Assembly: GCF_003207955.1 (NCBI RefSeq)
Contig: NZ_NOXG01000005.1
Location: 90,408 to 154,407, forward strand
DNA: 64,000 nucleotides
From: Novacetimonas pomaceti
GTDB taxonomy: Bacteria > Pseudomonadota > Alphaproteobacteria > Acetobacterales > Acetobacteraceae
Direction: 5' to 3'
Position numbers and translations under genes: made by a program. Shown here in pieces: positions 34,020 through 43,065 of this stretch; the stretch's first letter is position 1; each line of letters opens with the position of its first letter. Under the pieces are notes generated by a model. That model saw only the letters and a list, made by a program, of their open reading frames with translations, was not told where the DNA came from and made no database searches.

Positions 34020-34583
34020 TATGGCGGGCGGCCGTTCGCCGCCTGCCGACTGAAATACCCGACCGGATGCCCTCACAGGCGTTCATGGGAAACATTATCC
34101 ATCAGGATAACGCTCCTTGCACCATCGGGAAACACAGGGATGCCGTGTTTCATGTTCCCACGATGCCGCATATCGACAGGAAATTAATGCTTCGGATGAC
34201 CAAGCCCCGCGAAATACGCATATGAAAGTTGCAAATTATTATATCCGGTTCGGAAACTAGAGCAATCGTGAACTCCCCGACCGACATGGCGCCCGAGTGT
34301 CACACGCTTTTGTTGTGACGCATGGAACAAGACAGAGAACAGATATCAGGAGGGAAGCCGGGACGTATTCCTCCCGTTCGCCTGCCGCGTAACAATCCTG
34401 TAAGGGAGAGCGAAAGGGCATGGACCGATCCAACGGTCCGGCACAGGGAAATGCGTGAAGGTGGTTCGCGCGGAACATGGGATGGATGACAATCCCGCGC
34501 CGCGCGCCGGCCGCCACCAGGGACAACCAGCCCGGCGCGATACATGCGCTGGTGCAAACAAAAAAGACTTTGAGGGAAAGTTC
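34020..34583. other. Long leader/intergenic region before aarC
   Basis: A 564-base gap between divergent genes. It is AT-richer around 34180-34260, where the promoter probably lies. It holds several Shine-Dalgarno-like runs (AGGAGGG near 34346, AAGGGAGAG at 34402-34410), small inverted repeats (GTCACA/TGTGAC at 34299-34319, GGACCG/CGGTCC at 34422-34439) and a 12-codon ORF at 34420-34458. From 34455 a frame runs open into aarC. No full gene is supported. Confidence 0.5.
34420..34458 (+). other. Possible 12-codon leader ORF upstream of aarC
   Basis: ATG at 34420 opens 12 codons (MDRSNGPAQGNA) ending in TGA at 34456-34458. GGGAG at 34404-34408 lies 11 bases before it. Its codons span the GGACCG/CGGTCC hairpin. 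It may be translated as a leader peptide or may be chance. Confidence 0.3.
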
Positions 34584-36104
34584 ATGATCGACCATACCCG
34601 AATCCGGAATGCGGCGCTCCGGGCCAAGATCACGACCGCTGAACAGGCCGCGTCGTTCATCAAGCCCGGAATGACGGTGGGTACCAGCGGCTTTACCGGG
34701 GCAGGCTACCCAAAGGCGGTCCCCGAGGCCCTGGCGGCCCTGATGGAAAGTGAACACGCGAGGGGGAACGATTTCCGGATCCGTCTTCTGACGGGTGCGT
34801 CCACCGGCCCGGAACTTGATGGCGCGCTGGCCAAGGTCAACGGCATCTCCTTCCGCATGCCCTACAACTCGGACCCGACGCTGCGCGCGCGCATCAACAA
34901 GGGCGAGACCGAATATCTCGACATGCATCTCAGCCATGTCGCGCCGATGGCATGGGCCGGATTCTTCGGACAGATCGACACCGCGATCATCGAGGCCACC
35001 GCCATCCGCGAAGATGGCAGCATTGTGCCGTCCTCTTCCGTCGGCAACAGCAAGACCTGGCTGGACACGGCCAAGCAGGTCATCATCGAAGTCAACAGCT
35101 GGCAGGACAGCGCGCTGGAGGGGATGCATGATATCTGGACCGGCACGGCCCTGCCGCCGCATCGCCAGCCCATCCCCCTGATCCGCCCGGATGATCGCAT
35201 CGGCGATACGTTCCTGCGCGTCGATCCGGACAAGATCGTGGCGATTGTCGAAACCCACGCCCCCGACCGGAACGCCCCGTTCTCCCCCCCCGACGCCACG
35301 GCGAAGGCCATTGCCGGCCACCTGATGGAATTCTTCCGTCATGAGGTATCGCGTGGCCGCCTGCCGCCCTCGCTGCTGCCGCTGCAGTCCGGCGTGGGCA
35401 ACGTCGCCAATGCCGTGATGGGCGGCCTTGAGGAAGGTCCCTTTGAAAACCTGACCGCGTTTACCGAGGTGATCCAGGACGGCATGCTGGGCATGCTGGA
35501 GACGGGCAAGATGCGCGTCGCGTCGGCCACCGCGTTCTCCCTCAGCCCCGATGCGGCGGAATCCCTGAACAAGCGCATGCGGGAATTCCAGAAAAAGATC
35601 ATCCTGCGTCCGCAGGACATCAGCAACCATCCCGGCCTGATCCGTCGCCTGGGCTGCATCGCGATGAACGGCCTGATCGAATCCGACATCTATGGCAACG
35701 TCAATTCCACCCAGATCATGGGGTCGAAGATCCAGAACGGAATCGGCGGATCGGGTGATTTCGCCCGCAATGCCTACATCTCCGTCTTCATGACGCCTTC
35801 GACGGCAAAGGGTGGCAAGATTTCCGCAATCGTGCCGATGGCGTCGCATGTCGATCACATCACGCAGGATTCGCAGGTCCTGGTCACGGAACAGGGACTG
35901 GCGGACCTGCGTGGCCTGTCGCCGAAACAGCGCGCGGAAGTCATCATCGCCAACTGCGCGCATCCCGACTATCGCCCGATGCTGCAGGATTATTACAAGC
36001 GCGCCCGCGCGGGATCGTTCGGACAGCAGTCGCCGCACCTGCTGACCGAAGCCCTGTCGTGGCATCAGCGCTTTATCGAAACAGGCTCCATGCTGCCTGC
36101 CTGA
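34584..36104 (+). CDS. aarC: Succinyl-CoA:acetate CoA-transferase
   Basis: A 506-residue class I CoA-transferase. It turns succinyl-CoA plus acetate into succinate plus acetyl-CoA, replacing succinyl-CoA synthetase in the acetate-consuming citric acid cycle of acetic acid bacteria. It matches A. aceti AarC closely along its length: GTSGFTGAGYPK near residue 36, the catalytic glutamate in TEVIQDGML near residue 295, GNVNSTQ and the tail ending TGSMLPA. The ATG at 34584 is preceded by GAGGGAAAG; an in-frame GTG at 34455 would add 43 unlike residues. A terminator follows. Together with gltA it marks acetate resistance. Confidence 0.97.
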   Translation: MIDHTRIRNAALRAKITTAEQAASFIKPGMTVGTSGFTGAGYPKAVPEALAALMESEHARGNDFRIRLLTGASTGPELDGALAKVNGISFRMPYNSDPTLRARINKGETEYLDMHLSHVAPMAWAGFFGQIDTAIIEATAIREDGSIVPSSSVGNSKTWLDTAKQVIIEVNSWQDSALEGMHDIWTGTALPPHRQPIPLIRPDDRIGDTFLRVDPDKIVAIVETHAPDRNAPFSPPDATAKAIAGHLMEFFRHEVSRGRLPPSLLPLQSGVGNVANAVMGGLEEGPFENLTAFTEVIQDGMLGMLETGKMRVASATAFSLSPDAAESLNKRMREFQKKIILRPQDISNHPGLIRRLGCIAMNGLIESDIYGNVNSTQIMGSKIQNGIGGSGDFARNAYISVFMTPSTAKGGKISAIVPMASHVDHITQDSQVLVTEQGLADLRGLSPKQRAEVIIANCAHPDYRPMLQDYYKRARAGSFGQQSPHLLTEALSWHQRFIETGSMLPA

Positions 36105-36118
36105 TCGATAACGACGTC

Positions 36119-36160
36119 AGCCCGCCCCCATTACAGGGGCGGGCTGGCCTGCCGTTTTTC
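36119..36160 (+). terminator. Intrinsic terminator after aarC
   Basis: AGCCCGCCCC (36119-36128) pairs perfectly with GGGGCGGGCT (36136-36145), followed after a short GC stretch by a T-run near 36155. It lies 15 bases after the aarC stop and before the convergent smc. Confidence 0.8.
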
Positions 36161-36191
36161 ATGATTGCCGGCGGCACGCCCGCCGCCGGCG

Positions 36192-39100
36192 CTATACGGT
36201 TTCCGGCGCGTTCGCCCTGTCCTGCGCGACCATTTCCGACGCGCGTTCAAGGTCGATCGACAGAACCCGGCTGACCCCGCGTTCCTGCATGGTCACGCCA
36301 TACAGGCGGTCCATGTGCGCCATCGTCAGCTGATGATGCGTCACAACCAGGAACCGCGTCCCGGCTTCGGCCACCATGTCGCCCAGCAATCCGCAGAACC
36401 TGCCGACATTCGCATCGTCCAGCGGCGCGTCCACTTCGTCCAGCACGCAGATTGGCGCCGGATTGCAGCGGAATACCGCGAAAATCAGGGACAGGGCCGT
36501 CAGCGCCTGCTCCCCCCCCGACAGCAGCGACAGCGTCGCCAGCTTCTTGCCCGGCGGCTGCGCGTAGATTTCGAGGCCCGCCTGCAGCGGATCATCATTC
36601 CCGACCATTCCCAGATGAGCGCGCCCGCCGTTGAACATCCGGGTGAACAGCGCCTGAAAATGCTGATCGATCCGGGAAAAAACCGCCATCAGGCGCTCGC
36701 GTCCCTCACGGTTGAGGTTCCCGATCGTCCCGCGCAGCCGGGCAATGGCGGATTCCAGTTCGCCACGTTCCGTCATGATGGTGCCGATCTGCTCTTGCGC
36801 CTCGTTCGCTTCGATTTCCGCGCGCAGGTTCACCGGCCCCAGCTCGTCACGCTGACGCTCAAGACGACCGACCTTGCGCCGCAGGCCGGCCTCGGCCGTT
36901 TCACTCAGGTCGGTGGGGACAATCCCGGCGGGCGGCTGCGATTCCGCCAGAAGCTGCGCGAGGATGGCCTCGGCCTGTTCCTGCCGGCCCTCGGCGCGCA
37001 GCACGTCCTCACGCATGCGGATCATGGCCGCATCCGCCTTTTCGCGCGCGCCCTGCGCTGCGGACAGGACATTCTCCGCCGTCTTCAGGGCTTCGGCAGA
37101 CTGGTTGTAACGGTGTTCCGCCGTGGACAGATCCGTGGAAATGGCTTCGCGCCGGTGAATGATCTCCTCCGGCTGGACGGCCACCCGTCCGTGTTCCTCC
37201 CCGGCGGTGCGCAGGCGGTCCTGCGTAACGGTGACCTCCTGCGAGGTGGTCGCGACGCGGCCGCGCCATTCCTCCATCCCAGCGCTGGAGGAAGCGAGGC
37301 GCTGCGTCAGGGCTGCTTCCTCGGTTTCGAGACGCCCCAGCAGGTCACGCAATTCCTGCTCCGCCTGGCGCGTACCGGCCAGACGGGTCCGCAGTTCCTC
37401 CACCTCGCGCGACAGCACCTCCGGATCGGGCAGGGCGGCCTGATCGGCGGCGAGACGGTCACAGACTTCCGTGGCGGCTGAAACTTCGCGTTTCAGCTCC
37501 TCGATACGGGGTTCCCGTGCGTCAAGGAGGCTCTGGATTTCATGCTGGCGATGACCCGCCTGCGTCCGCTCATGCGTGCTGGCCTCAAGGGTCCTGTGCG
37601 TCACATCGCGATTTTCCTGCGCGGCGGACAGGCCACGCGCTGCAGATTCCGCAGCGGCCTCCGCCTGCTGCTGCGCGGATGCCGCATGTTCTTGCGGGGG
37701 CAGGGCGGCCTGATAGGCACGCGCCTTTTCATGGTCCTGGCCGGCCTGCTCAAGGTCCTGCGCCATGCGCGCCAGCGCGGGCAGGATCGCCTGAAGACGG
37801 GTTTCCGCCTCCCCATGGCGGTTGATCGCCTCATTCAGGACACGCTGGGTAGTTTCCTGTGCGACCTGCGCCTTCTGGCGTGCCTGTCGCGCCGCCGTTT
37901 CATCCTGCCGCGCCTTTGCCGCCGCCTGCGCCGCGCGATCCATTTCCGCCTGCATCAGGGCAGGGGCGGGCAGGGCGGCTTCTTCCTGCTCAGCCCTTTC
38001 AAGGGTCTGGCGTGCTTCCGCATCAGCGCCACGCGCATTTTCCAGTTGCAGCGCAATGGTGTCGAGCCGCGCGCGAATGGCGGCGTCCTGCCGGCTGAGC
38101 TCCGCCTCCTGACGGCGCAGAAGCACCAGTTGCTCCTCCACACGGGCGCGTTGGCCACGCGCGTCGTTCATGGCCGCCGTCGCGGCTTCCATCGCCGATT
38201 TCGCATCCTGCGCGGCCTGCCTGCGGGCAGGCAGTTCATTGCGAAGACGCTCCTGCCCGGCACGGATATCGCGCAGGCGGCTGATCTGGCGCAGCTTCAG
38301 CGCCGCGCGGCTGGGCAGGGTATCCGACAGGCAATACCCGTCCCAGCGCCACAGCGCCCCACTGCGCGTCACCAGACATTGCCCGGGCGCAAGCTGCCCC
38401 TGCAGTGCATCGCCATCCGCCGTGTCGTCAATCAGGCCGGCAAAGGCCAGGATACGTCCCAGCGCGTCCGGCGCGTCGATCAACGTCGCCAGCGGGCGCA
38501 CGCCGCCACCCGGAAAGGCGGGGGGCGCCAGTTCCGGCAGGTCACGCCACCGTCGCGCGGCAGCCGATGAAACCGATGCGTCGAGCCCTTCGGACAGGAC
38601 CACGGCCAGCGCCGTTTCCAGTCCCTCGGGGATATGAAGCAGGGTCGCGACATCCTGTCCGTCCCGGCCATCTTCCGCTTCGCCATCCGCCGCCAGTGCC
38701 TTGGCCAGCCCATCGGCCTCCGCCTCCATGCCGGTCAGGGCGGTTTCCAGTTCAGCCAGACGTCGCGCCTGATCCTCGCTGTCGGTGCGGCAGCGGACAA
38801 TGGCCTGTTCCGCCGCCTTCAGGGTTTCTTCGGCGCTGGCATGGTCCGCCTCGGCGGCTTCGCGCGCCATGACCGCCTGTTCCAGTTTTCCCGGCGGCAG
38901 GGCCTCGCGCCCGATCCGGGCGGATTCCTCCGTCAGCGAGGCAAGCTCCGCCCCCGCGCGGGCGCTGGCGGAGCGGGCGGAACGTGTCGCCTGTTCCAGC
39001 GCATCGCGCCGCGAGGTGGCCTGCTCCATCCGGGCCCGGACCTCGATTTCGGCGGCCGAGGTCTCGGCGCGGGCGATTTCGGCCTGTTCCAGCGCCTCAC

Positions 39101-40745
39101 GCGCGGCGGCAAACGCATCCGCCGACGCGGCCGCGTCGGCCCGCAACCGCGCGAAATGGTCCTCGGGCACCAGCGCCTCACGCGCCCGTGCCTCGCGCTC
39201 GGATAATGCGGCATGATCGCGTTGCAGGGTTTCCAGACGCGTCGTGGCCTGCGCCAGCGCCTGGGCGGCCTGTTCATGCTGGCGCCGCGTTTCGGCGGCT
39301 TCGTTGCGCGCGATGTTCGCCTTCAGCACCGCGTCGGAATGAAGCTGCATCGCCTCATCAAGGTCCGTGCGGGCCTGCGTCGCGGCCTGCGTCGCGGCGG
39401 CGACCTGTGCATCCAGCGCCGCGAGTTTTTCCTCGCCGGGCATTTCGGTCCGCAGCCGTGCCACCTCGGCCGCGATTTCGTCATGCCGCGCCTGCAGGTG
39501 GGCACGGCGTTCGTTTGCCTCGGCCCGGGCCTGTTCCATCTGGGCAAAGCGCAGCTGTGCCTCACGCGCCATGACGCTGGCTTTTTCAAGGGCCCCGGCA
39601 CATTCACGGGCCTGTGCCTCCGCATGCGCCAGTTCGTCACGCGCCTGCGTCCTGCGCTGCGGCAGCGTCTCAAGGGCGGCCTTCGTCTCGGCCTGTTCGG
39701 TTTCCAGCCGTTCCAGCATGGCGCGCGCATCGCCCTGACGCGCAAGGGCGGCCTCGTGATCGGCGCGGCACTGTTCCAGGCGGGCATGCGCGTCTTCCAC
39801 GGCGGCATTGGCGCGCGCGACCTCGGCTGCGATGTTTTCCGCCATGACCCGGTGGCGTTCCAGCAGGCTGCGCTGGGTATCCGCCTGCGTGCGCAGTTCC
39901 GGCAGCGCCTGCGTCGCCTCGAACTGGGCGATGGTTGCGTCTTCGGCTTCCTGCTCTGCCGCGATCAGCGCCTGACGTGTCGCATGCAGGTGATCCCGGG
40001 CCTGAACGACGGCGTTGCGTGCCCGCGCGTGCAGCAGGGCGAGCAGCAGCGTCTCGCTCTCCCTCAACCCCTGGGAGAGTTCGCGATACCGCGCCGCCTG
40101 CGTTGCCTGCGCCTGAAGATCGCCCAGCCGCGCCTCCAGCTGCAGACGCAGGTCCTCGGCGCGTTCAAGGTTGGCTTCGGTGGCGCGTAATTTCAGTTCC
40201 GCCTCATGCCGCCGCCCATGCAGCCCGGTGATGCCGGCAGCTTCCTCAAGGATGGTGCGCCGCTCTTCGGGGCGGGCATTCACCAGCGCGGACACGCGTC
40301 CCTGGCTGACCATGGCCGACGAACGCGCGCCGGACGCCAGGTCGGCAAACAGCGTCTGCACGTCACGCGCGCGCATCGCCCTGCCATTGACGCGGTATCC
40401 ACTGCCCGCGCCGCGTTCGGCACGGCGGGTGACCTGAAGTTCGTCCTGCCCCTGAAAAGGCGGCGGCGCGACCTGCGCCGTTCCCTCCAGCGACAGGGTG
40501 ACTTCGGCCGTATTGCGCGCGGGCCGTGCCGCGGTGCCGGCGAAAATCAGGTCATCCATTTCCCCGCCGCGCAGGGACCGCGCGGACGTCTCGCCCATGG
40601 CCCAGCGCAGGGCCTCCACCACATTCGACTTGCCACAGCCATTCGGACCGACAATTCCCGTAAGCCCGGGAAGGATTTCGATGGAGGCCGGATCGGCGAA
40701 GCTCTTGAATCCGGCGATGCGAAGTCGGGCGAAACGTGCTGTCAT
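36192..40745 (-). CDS. smc: Chromosome segregation protein SMC (very long form)
   Basis: The ATPase of the SMC-ScpAB condensin complex, which loads on DNA and extrudes loops to organise the chromosome. The Walker A motif GPNGCGKSN is at residues 33-41, the hinge lies near residues 705-810, the signature LSGGEQ near 1412 and the Walker B DEVDAPLDD near 1438. Long Glu/Ala/Arg-rich coiled coils fill the space between. At 1517 residues it is about 330 longer than Bacillus SMC, and both arms are lengthened about equally. It starts 23 bases after the DsbA-like gene, probably in one operon. The long open frames on the opposite strand are shadows of its GC bias. Confidence 0.97.
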   Translation of the reverse strand: MTARFARLRIAGFKSFADPASIEILPGLTGIVGPNGCGKSNVVEALRWAMGETSARSLRGGEMDDLIFAGTAARPARNTAEVTLSLEGTAQVAPPPFQGQDELQVTRRAERGAGSGYRVNGRAMRARDVQTLFADLASGARSSAMVSQGRVSALVNARPEERRTILEEAAGITGLHGRRHEAELKLRATEANLERAEDLRLQLEARLGDLQAQATQAARYRELSQGLRESETLLLALLHARARNAVVQARDHLHATRQALIAAEQEAEDATIAQFEATQALPELRTQADTQRSLLERHRVMAENIAAEVARANAAVEDAHARLEQCRADHEAALARQGDARAMLERLETEQAETKAALETLPQRRTQARDELAHAEAQARECAGALEKASVMAREAQLRFAQMEQARAEANERRAHLQARHDEIAAEVARLRTEMPGEEKLAALDAQVAAATQAATQARTDLDEAMQLHSDAVLKANIARNEAAETRRQHEQAAQALAQATTRLETLQRDHAALSEREARAREALVPEDHFARLRADAAASADAFAAAREALEQAEIARAETSAAEIEVRARMEQATSRRDALEQATRSARSASARAGAELASLTEESARIGREALPPGKLEQAVMAREAAEADHASAEETLKAAEQAIVRCRTDSEDQARRLAELETALTGMEAEADGLAKALAADGEAEDGRDGQDVATLLHIPEGLETALAVVLSEGLDASVSSAAARRWRDLPELAPPAFPGGGVRPLATLIDAPDALGRILAFAGLIDDTADGDALQGQLAPGQCLVTRSGALWRWDGYCLSDTLPSRAALKLRQISRLRDIRAGQERLRNELPARRQAAQDAKSAMEAATAAMNDARGQRARVEEQLVLLRRQEAELSRQDAAIRARLDTIALQLENARGADAEARQTLERAEQEEAALPAPALMQAEMDRAAQAAAKARQDETAARQARQKAQVAQETTQRVLNEAINRHGEAETRLQAILPALARMAQDLEQAGQDHEKARAYQAALPPQEHAASAQQQAEAAAESAARGLSAAQENRDVTHRTLEASTHERTQAGHRQHEIQSLLDAREPRIEELKREVSAATEVCDRLAADQAALPDPEVLSREVEELRTRLAGTRQAEQELRDLLGRLETEEAALTQRLASSSAGMEEWRGRVATTSQEVTVTQDRLRTAGEEHGRVAVQPEEIIHRREAISTDLSTAEHRYNQSAEALKTAENVLSAAQGAREKADAAMIRMREDVLRAEGRQEQAEAILAQLLAESQPPAGIVPTDLSETAEAGLRRKVGRLERQRDELGPVNLRAEIEANEAQEQIGTIMTERGELESAIARLRGTIGNLNREGRERLMAVFSRIDQHFQALFTRMFNGGRAHLGMVGNDDPLQAGLEIYAQPPGKKLATLSLLSGGEQALTALSLIFAVFRCNPAPICVLDEVDAPLDDANVGRFCGLLGDMVAEAGTRFLVVTHHQLTMAHMDRLYGVTMQERGVSRVLSIDLERASEMVAQDRANAPETV

Positions 40746-40768
40746 GAAGGAACCGGCTGGCTTGGGGA

Positions 40769-41389
40769 TCAGGAAAGGGACGCGACCTTCTGGGCGAACT
40801 GCTCGTACGTCAGTTCCTGCGACACCTGTTCCTTGTCATTGAAGCGGAAGGTCGGCGTGCCGTCGATCTTGTACTGGGCCTGCGCGCGATCTTCCTCGTC
40901 CATGATTGCATGGCGCAGCTTGTCATCGGCCAGCGTCTGCTGGAACTGGTCCGCCGACATGCCGGCCAGAGCCGCCATCTTGCGCAGTTCCTCCTGCGGA
41001 TTGACATCCTTGCCAAAGGCCCAGCGATCCTGACTGGCGAGCAGGGCCAGCACGAAGGCCTCGTACCGTTCACCCGGCAACGCGCGCGCGATCATCGCGG
41101 CCGACAGCGCGACCTGGTCGAGGGGGAAGTCACGGAAAATGTAATAGACCTTTCCCGTATCGATCAGCTTGCTGCGGATCTCGGGGAAGACTTCCTCGGC
41201 AAAGCGGGCGCAATGGGTGCATGTCAGGGAAAACCATTCCTCCACATGCACCTTGGCCGACGGGTTGCCCAGCGCGCGGATGGCAAGGCGCGGATCACTG
41301 GCCTGCGCGTGCGCGACCGACGCCACGCCCGTGCCAAGCAGGAGGGCCGGGGCGGCGGAAGCAAGCAGTGTGCGACGTTTCATAAGCAT
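40769..41389 (-). CDS. DsbA-family thiol:disulfide protein
   Basis: A 206-residue thioredoxin-fold protein with an N-terminal export signal that contains KRRTLL (Tat-like) and ends in AHAQA near residue 29. The active-site pair is CTHC at residues 57-60, and the cis-proline segment is DGTPTF near residue 175. It resembles DsbA/DsbD-type or BdbD-like thiol oxidases, acting in the periplasm. It precedes smc by 23 bases, a gene pair also seen in other Acetobacteraceae as far as I recall. An ATG two codons in (41383) is an alternative start. Confidence 0.9.
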   Translation of the reverse strand: MLMKRRTLLASAAPALLLGTGVASVAHAQASDPRLAIRALGNPSAKVHVEEWFSLTCTHCARFAEEVFPEIRSKLIDTGKVYYIFRDFPLDQVALSAAMIARALPGERYEAFVLALLASQDRWAFGKDVNPQEELRKMAALAGMSADQFQQTLADDKLRHAIMDEEDRAQAQYKIDGTPTFRFNDKEQVSQELTYEQFAQKVASLS

Positions 41390-41468
41390 TGCGGGGGACC
41401 CTCCGGGTGGGAAAATGCATCTCGATCAGGCAAAGAACTGTCAAAGTCCCGATGCGTCAAGGCCAATG

Positions 41469-41505
41469 ACGCCATGTCGGCGCGAAGTCGCGGCCGACAT
41501 GGCGT
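41469..41505. terminator. Long perfect hairpin between corC and the dsbA-like gene
   Basis: ACGCCATGTCGGC (41469-41481) pairs with GCCGACATGGCGT (41493-41505), 13 perfect pairs around an 11-base loop. It lies about 40 bases after the corC stop on the minus strand. No T-run follows, so it may be a terminator or an operator for the dsbA-smc promoter. Confidence 0.45.
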
Positions 41506-41545
41506 GGCCCCTGCCGCTGACGCACCGGACGGGGACGCGCGGCCT

Positions 41546-42475
41546 TCACTTCCCCGGCGCTGGCACCGGGTCGGGGACGGGGTCCACGACCGGGCGGACC
41601 CGCAGTTTGCGGATGTGACGCGCATCGGCATCCAGAATCCGGAATACGGTCCCGCTTTCATGCGTCACGACCTCGCCACGGGTGGGAACATGCCCGGCAA
41701 GGCGGAAGACAAGCCCACCCACCGTTTCAATTTCCGCCTCCCGCTCGTCCTGGGTCAGAATCGGGCCTGTGCGCAATTCGAACTGGGCGATGGGCAGGCG
41801 CGCATCGACGTCGAATGTCCCGTCGCTGCGTTCCTGCAGCATGGCCACCGTGGGTTCGTCATGTTCATCAGAAATGTCGCCCACGATGGTTTCGATCAGG
41901 TCCTCGATGGTGACCAGCCCATCGATGCCGCCATATTCATCGATCACCAGCGCCAGATGCACATGCCGAAGCCGCATCTGCAGCAGCAGGTCCAGCACCG
42001 GAAGCTGGGGCGCGACCATGAGGGGCTGGCGCAGCAGGGGTTCGATGCTGAAGGCCTCGCTGGTGCCGACATAGGCGATGAGGTCCTTTACGTGGATCAT
42101 GCCGACGATATCGTCGAGCTGGTCGCGATAGACCGGCATGCGCGAATGGTTTTCCCGCCGCATCATGGCCAGTGCCTCGTCAAGGCTGATGGACACGGGC
42201 ATGGCAACGATATCGGCGCGCGGGATCATGACGTCGTCGGCGGTAATGCCGCGCAGGCGCAGGACATTCGCCAGAAGCGCGCGTTCCTGTCGGTCCAGTT
42301 CCGATGACGGGGATTCCGTCGTGTCATCCGCCGCCGCGTCGGCTTCCTTGACCAGGGCCGCGATGGAATGGCGCAGGCCCTGTTCATTGCGTCGCCGGCC
42401 GAACAGGGACAGGAACCCCCGAGATCGCGGGGGAGGGGTGTCATCGCCGGGTTCCGAAGATGAAGGGCGGCTCAT
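41546..42475 (-). CDS. corC: CorC/HlyC-family CBS domain protein
   Basis: A 309-residue cytoplasmic protein without membrane segments. A CBS pair occupies about residues 80-205 (VMIPRADIVAM, then RMPVYRDQLDDIVGMI), followed by the CorC_HlyC transporter-associated domain (EIETVGGLVFRLAG near residue 255). E. coli CorC was tied to magnesium and cobalt efflux; the family name hemolysin is historical. Its start overlaps ybeY by four bases, and it is the last gene of the miaB-phoH-ybeY-corC operon. No lnt follows, unlike in many Proteobacteria. Confidence 0.93.
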   Translation of the reverse strand: MSRPSSSEPGDDTPPPRSRGFLSLFGRRRNEQGLRHSIAALVKEADAAADDTTESPSSELDRQERALLANVLRLRGITADDVMIPRADIVAMPVSISLDEALAMMRRENHSRMPVYRDQLDDIVGMIHVKDLIAYVGTSEAFSIEPLLRQPLMVAPQLPVLDLLLQMRLRHVHLALVIDEYGGIDGLVTIEDLIETIVGDISDEHDEPTVAMLQERSDGTFDVDARLPIAQFELRTGPILTQDEREAEIETVGGLVFRLAGHVPTRGEVVTHESGTVFRILDADARHIRKLRVRPVVDPVPDPVPAPGK

Positions 42476-43065
42476 CGTGCGCCTCCATCCGCGCGGCCGC
42501 TGCGGTGCTTCCAGGGATTGGCAATCCCCATCCTTCCCAGAATGCGCGCCTCTTCCATCTCCATGGCGCGTGCATCGCCCGCGTGATGGTGGTCGTATCC
42601 CGAAAGATGCAGCACGCCATGGACCAGCAGGTGCAGCATGTGGCTGCGCACCGTGCGTCCCGCCGCCATGGCCTCGCGCCGGACCGTGGAGAAGGCGAGG
42701 ATGATATCACCGCCCCACGCGCCCCCCTGCGGGCCGGCCGGGGCATATTCGAATGTCAGGACATTTGTCGGCCTGTTCCTGCCACGGTGAAGGTAATTCA
42801 GCCGTTGCACCATCCGGTCATCGGCAAGGATCACCGATACCGGTCCCGACACGCCAAGGTCATGCATCGTGGCCATGACCGCCCGCGTGACCTGTGCTGC
42901 CGGATCGCGCATCGCGCCATACCAGCGCCGGTCCATGATGCGGACGTCTATGTCCTCCCACAAGGGAGGTTGGGGAACCGGCCCGTCATCCGGACCGGTC
43001 GCCCTGCTGTCTTCATGCGCCCCGTCCACCTCGGGAAGGGGGGCTGTTCTACTTCGCGGTTCCAT
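42472..43065 (-). CDS. ybeY: Endoribonuclease YbeY
   Basis: A single-strand-specific RNA endonuclease for 16S rRNA maturation and ribosome quality control. The zinc-binding signature HGVLHLSGYDH, with three histidines, lies near residue 155 of 197. The N-terminus is about 35 residues longer than in E. coli. The ATG at 43065 follows AGGAGAA and overlaps the end of phoH by 17 bases; its stop overlaps the corC start by four bases. Confidence 0.95.
   Translation of the reverse strand: MEPRSRTAPLPEVDGAHEDSRATGPDDGPVPQPPLWEDIDVRIMDRRWYGAMRDPAAQVTRAVMATMHDLGVSGPVSVILADDRMVQRLNYLHRGRNRPTNVLTFEYAPAGPQGGAWGGDIILAFSTVRREAMAAGRTVRSHMLHLLVHGVLHLSGYDHHHAGDARAMEMEEARILGRMGIANPWKHRSGRADGGAR

Noticed and set aside
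36165..38570. Long plus-strand ORFs (438 and 342 codons) opposite smc
   Set aside because: They mirror the GC-rich third positions of smc, have no ribosome binding sites and their translations are Arg/Gln/Gly-rich with no family resemblance.
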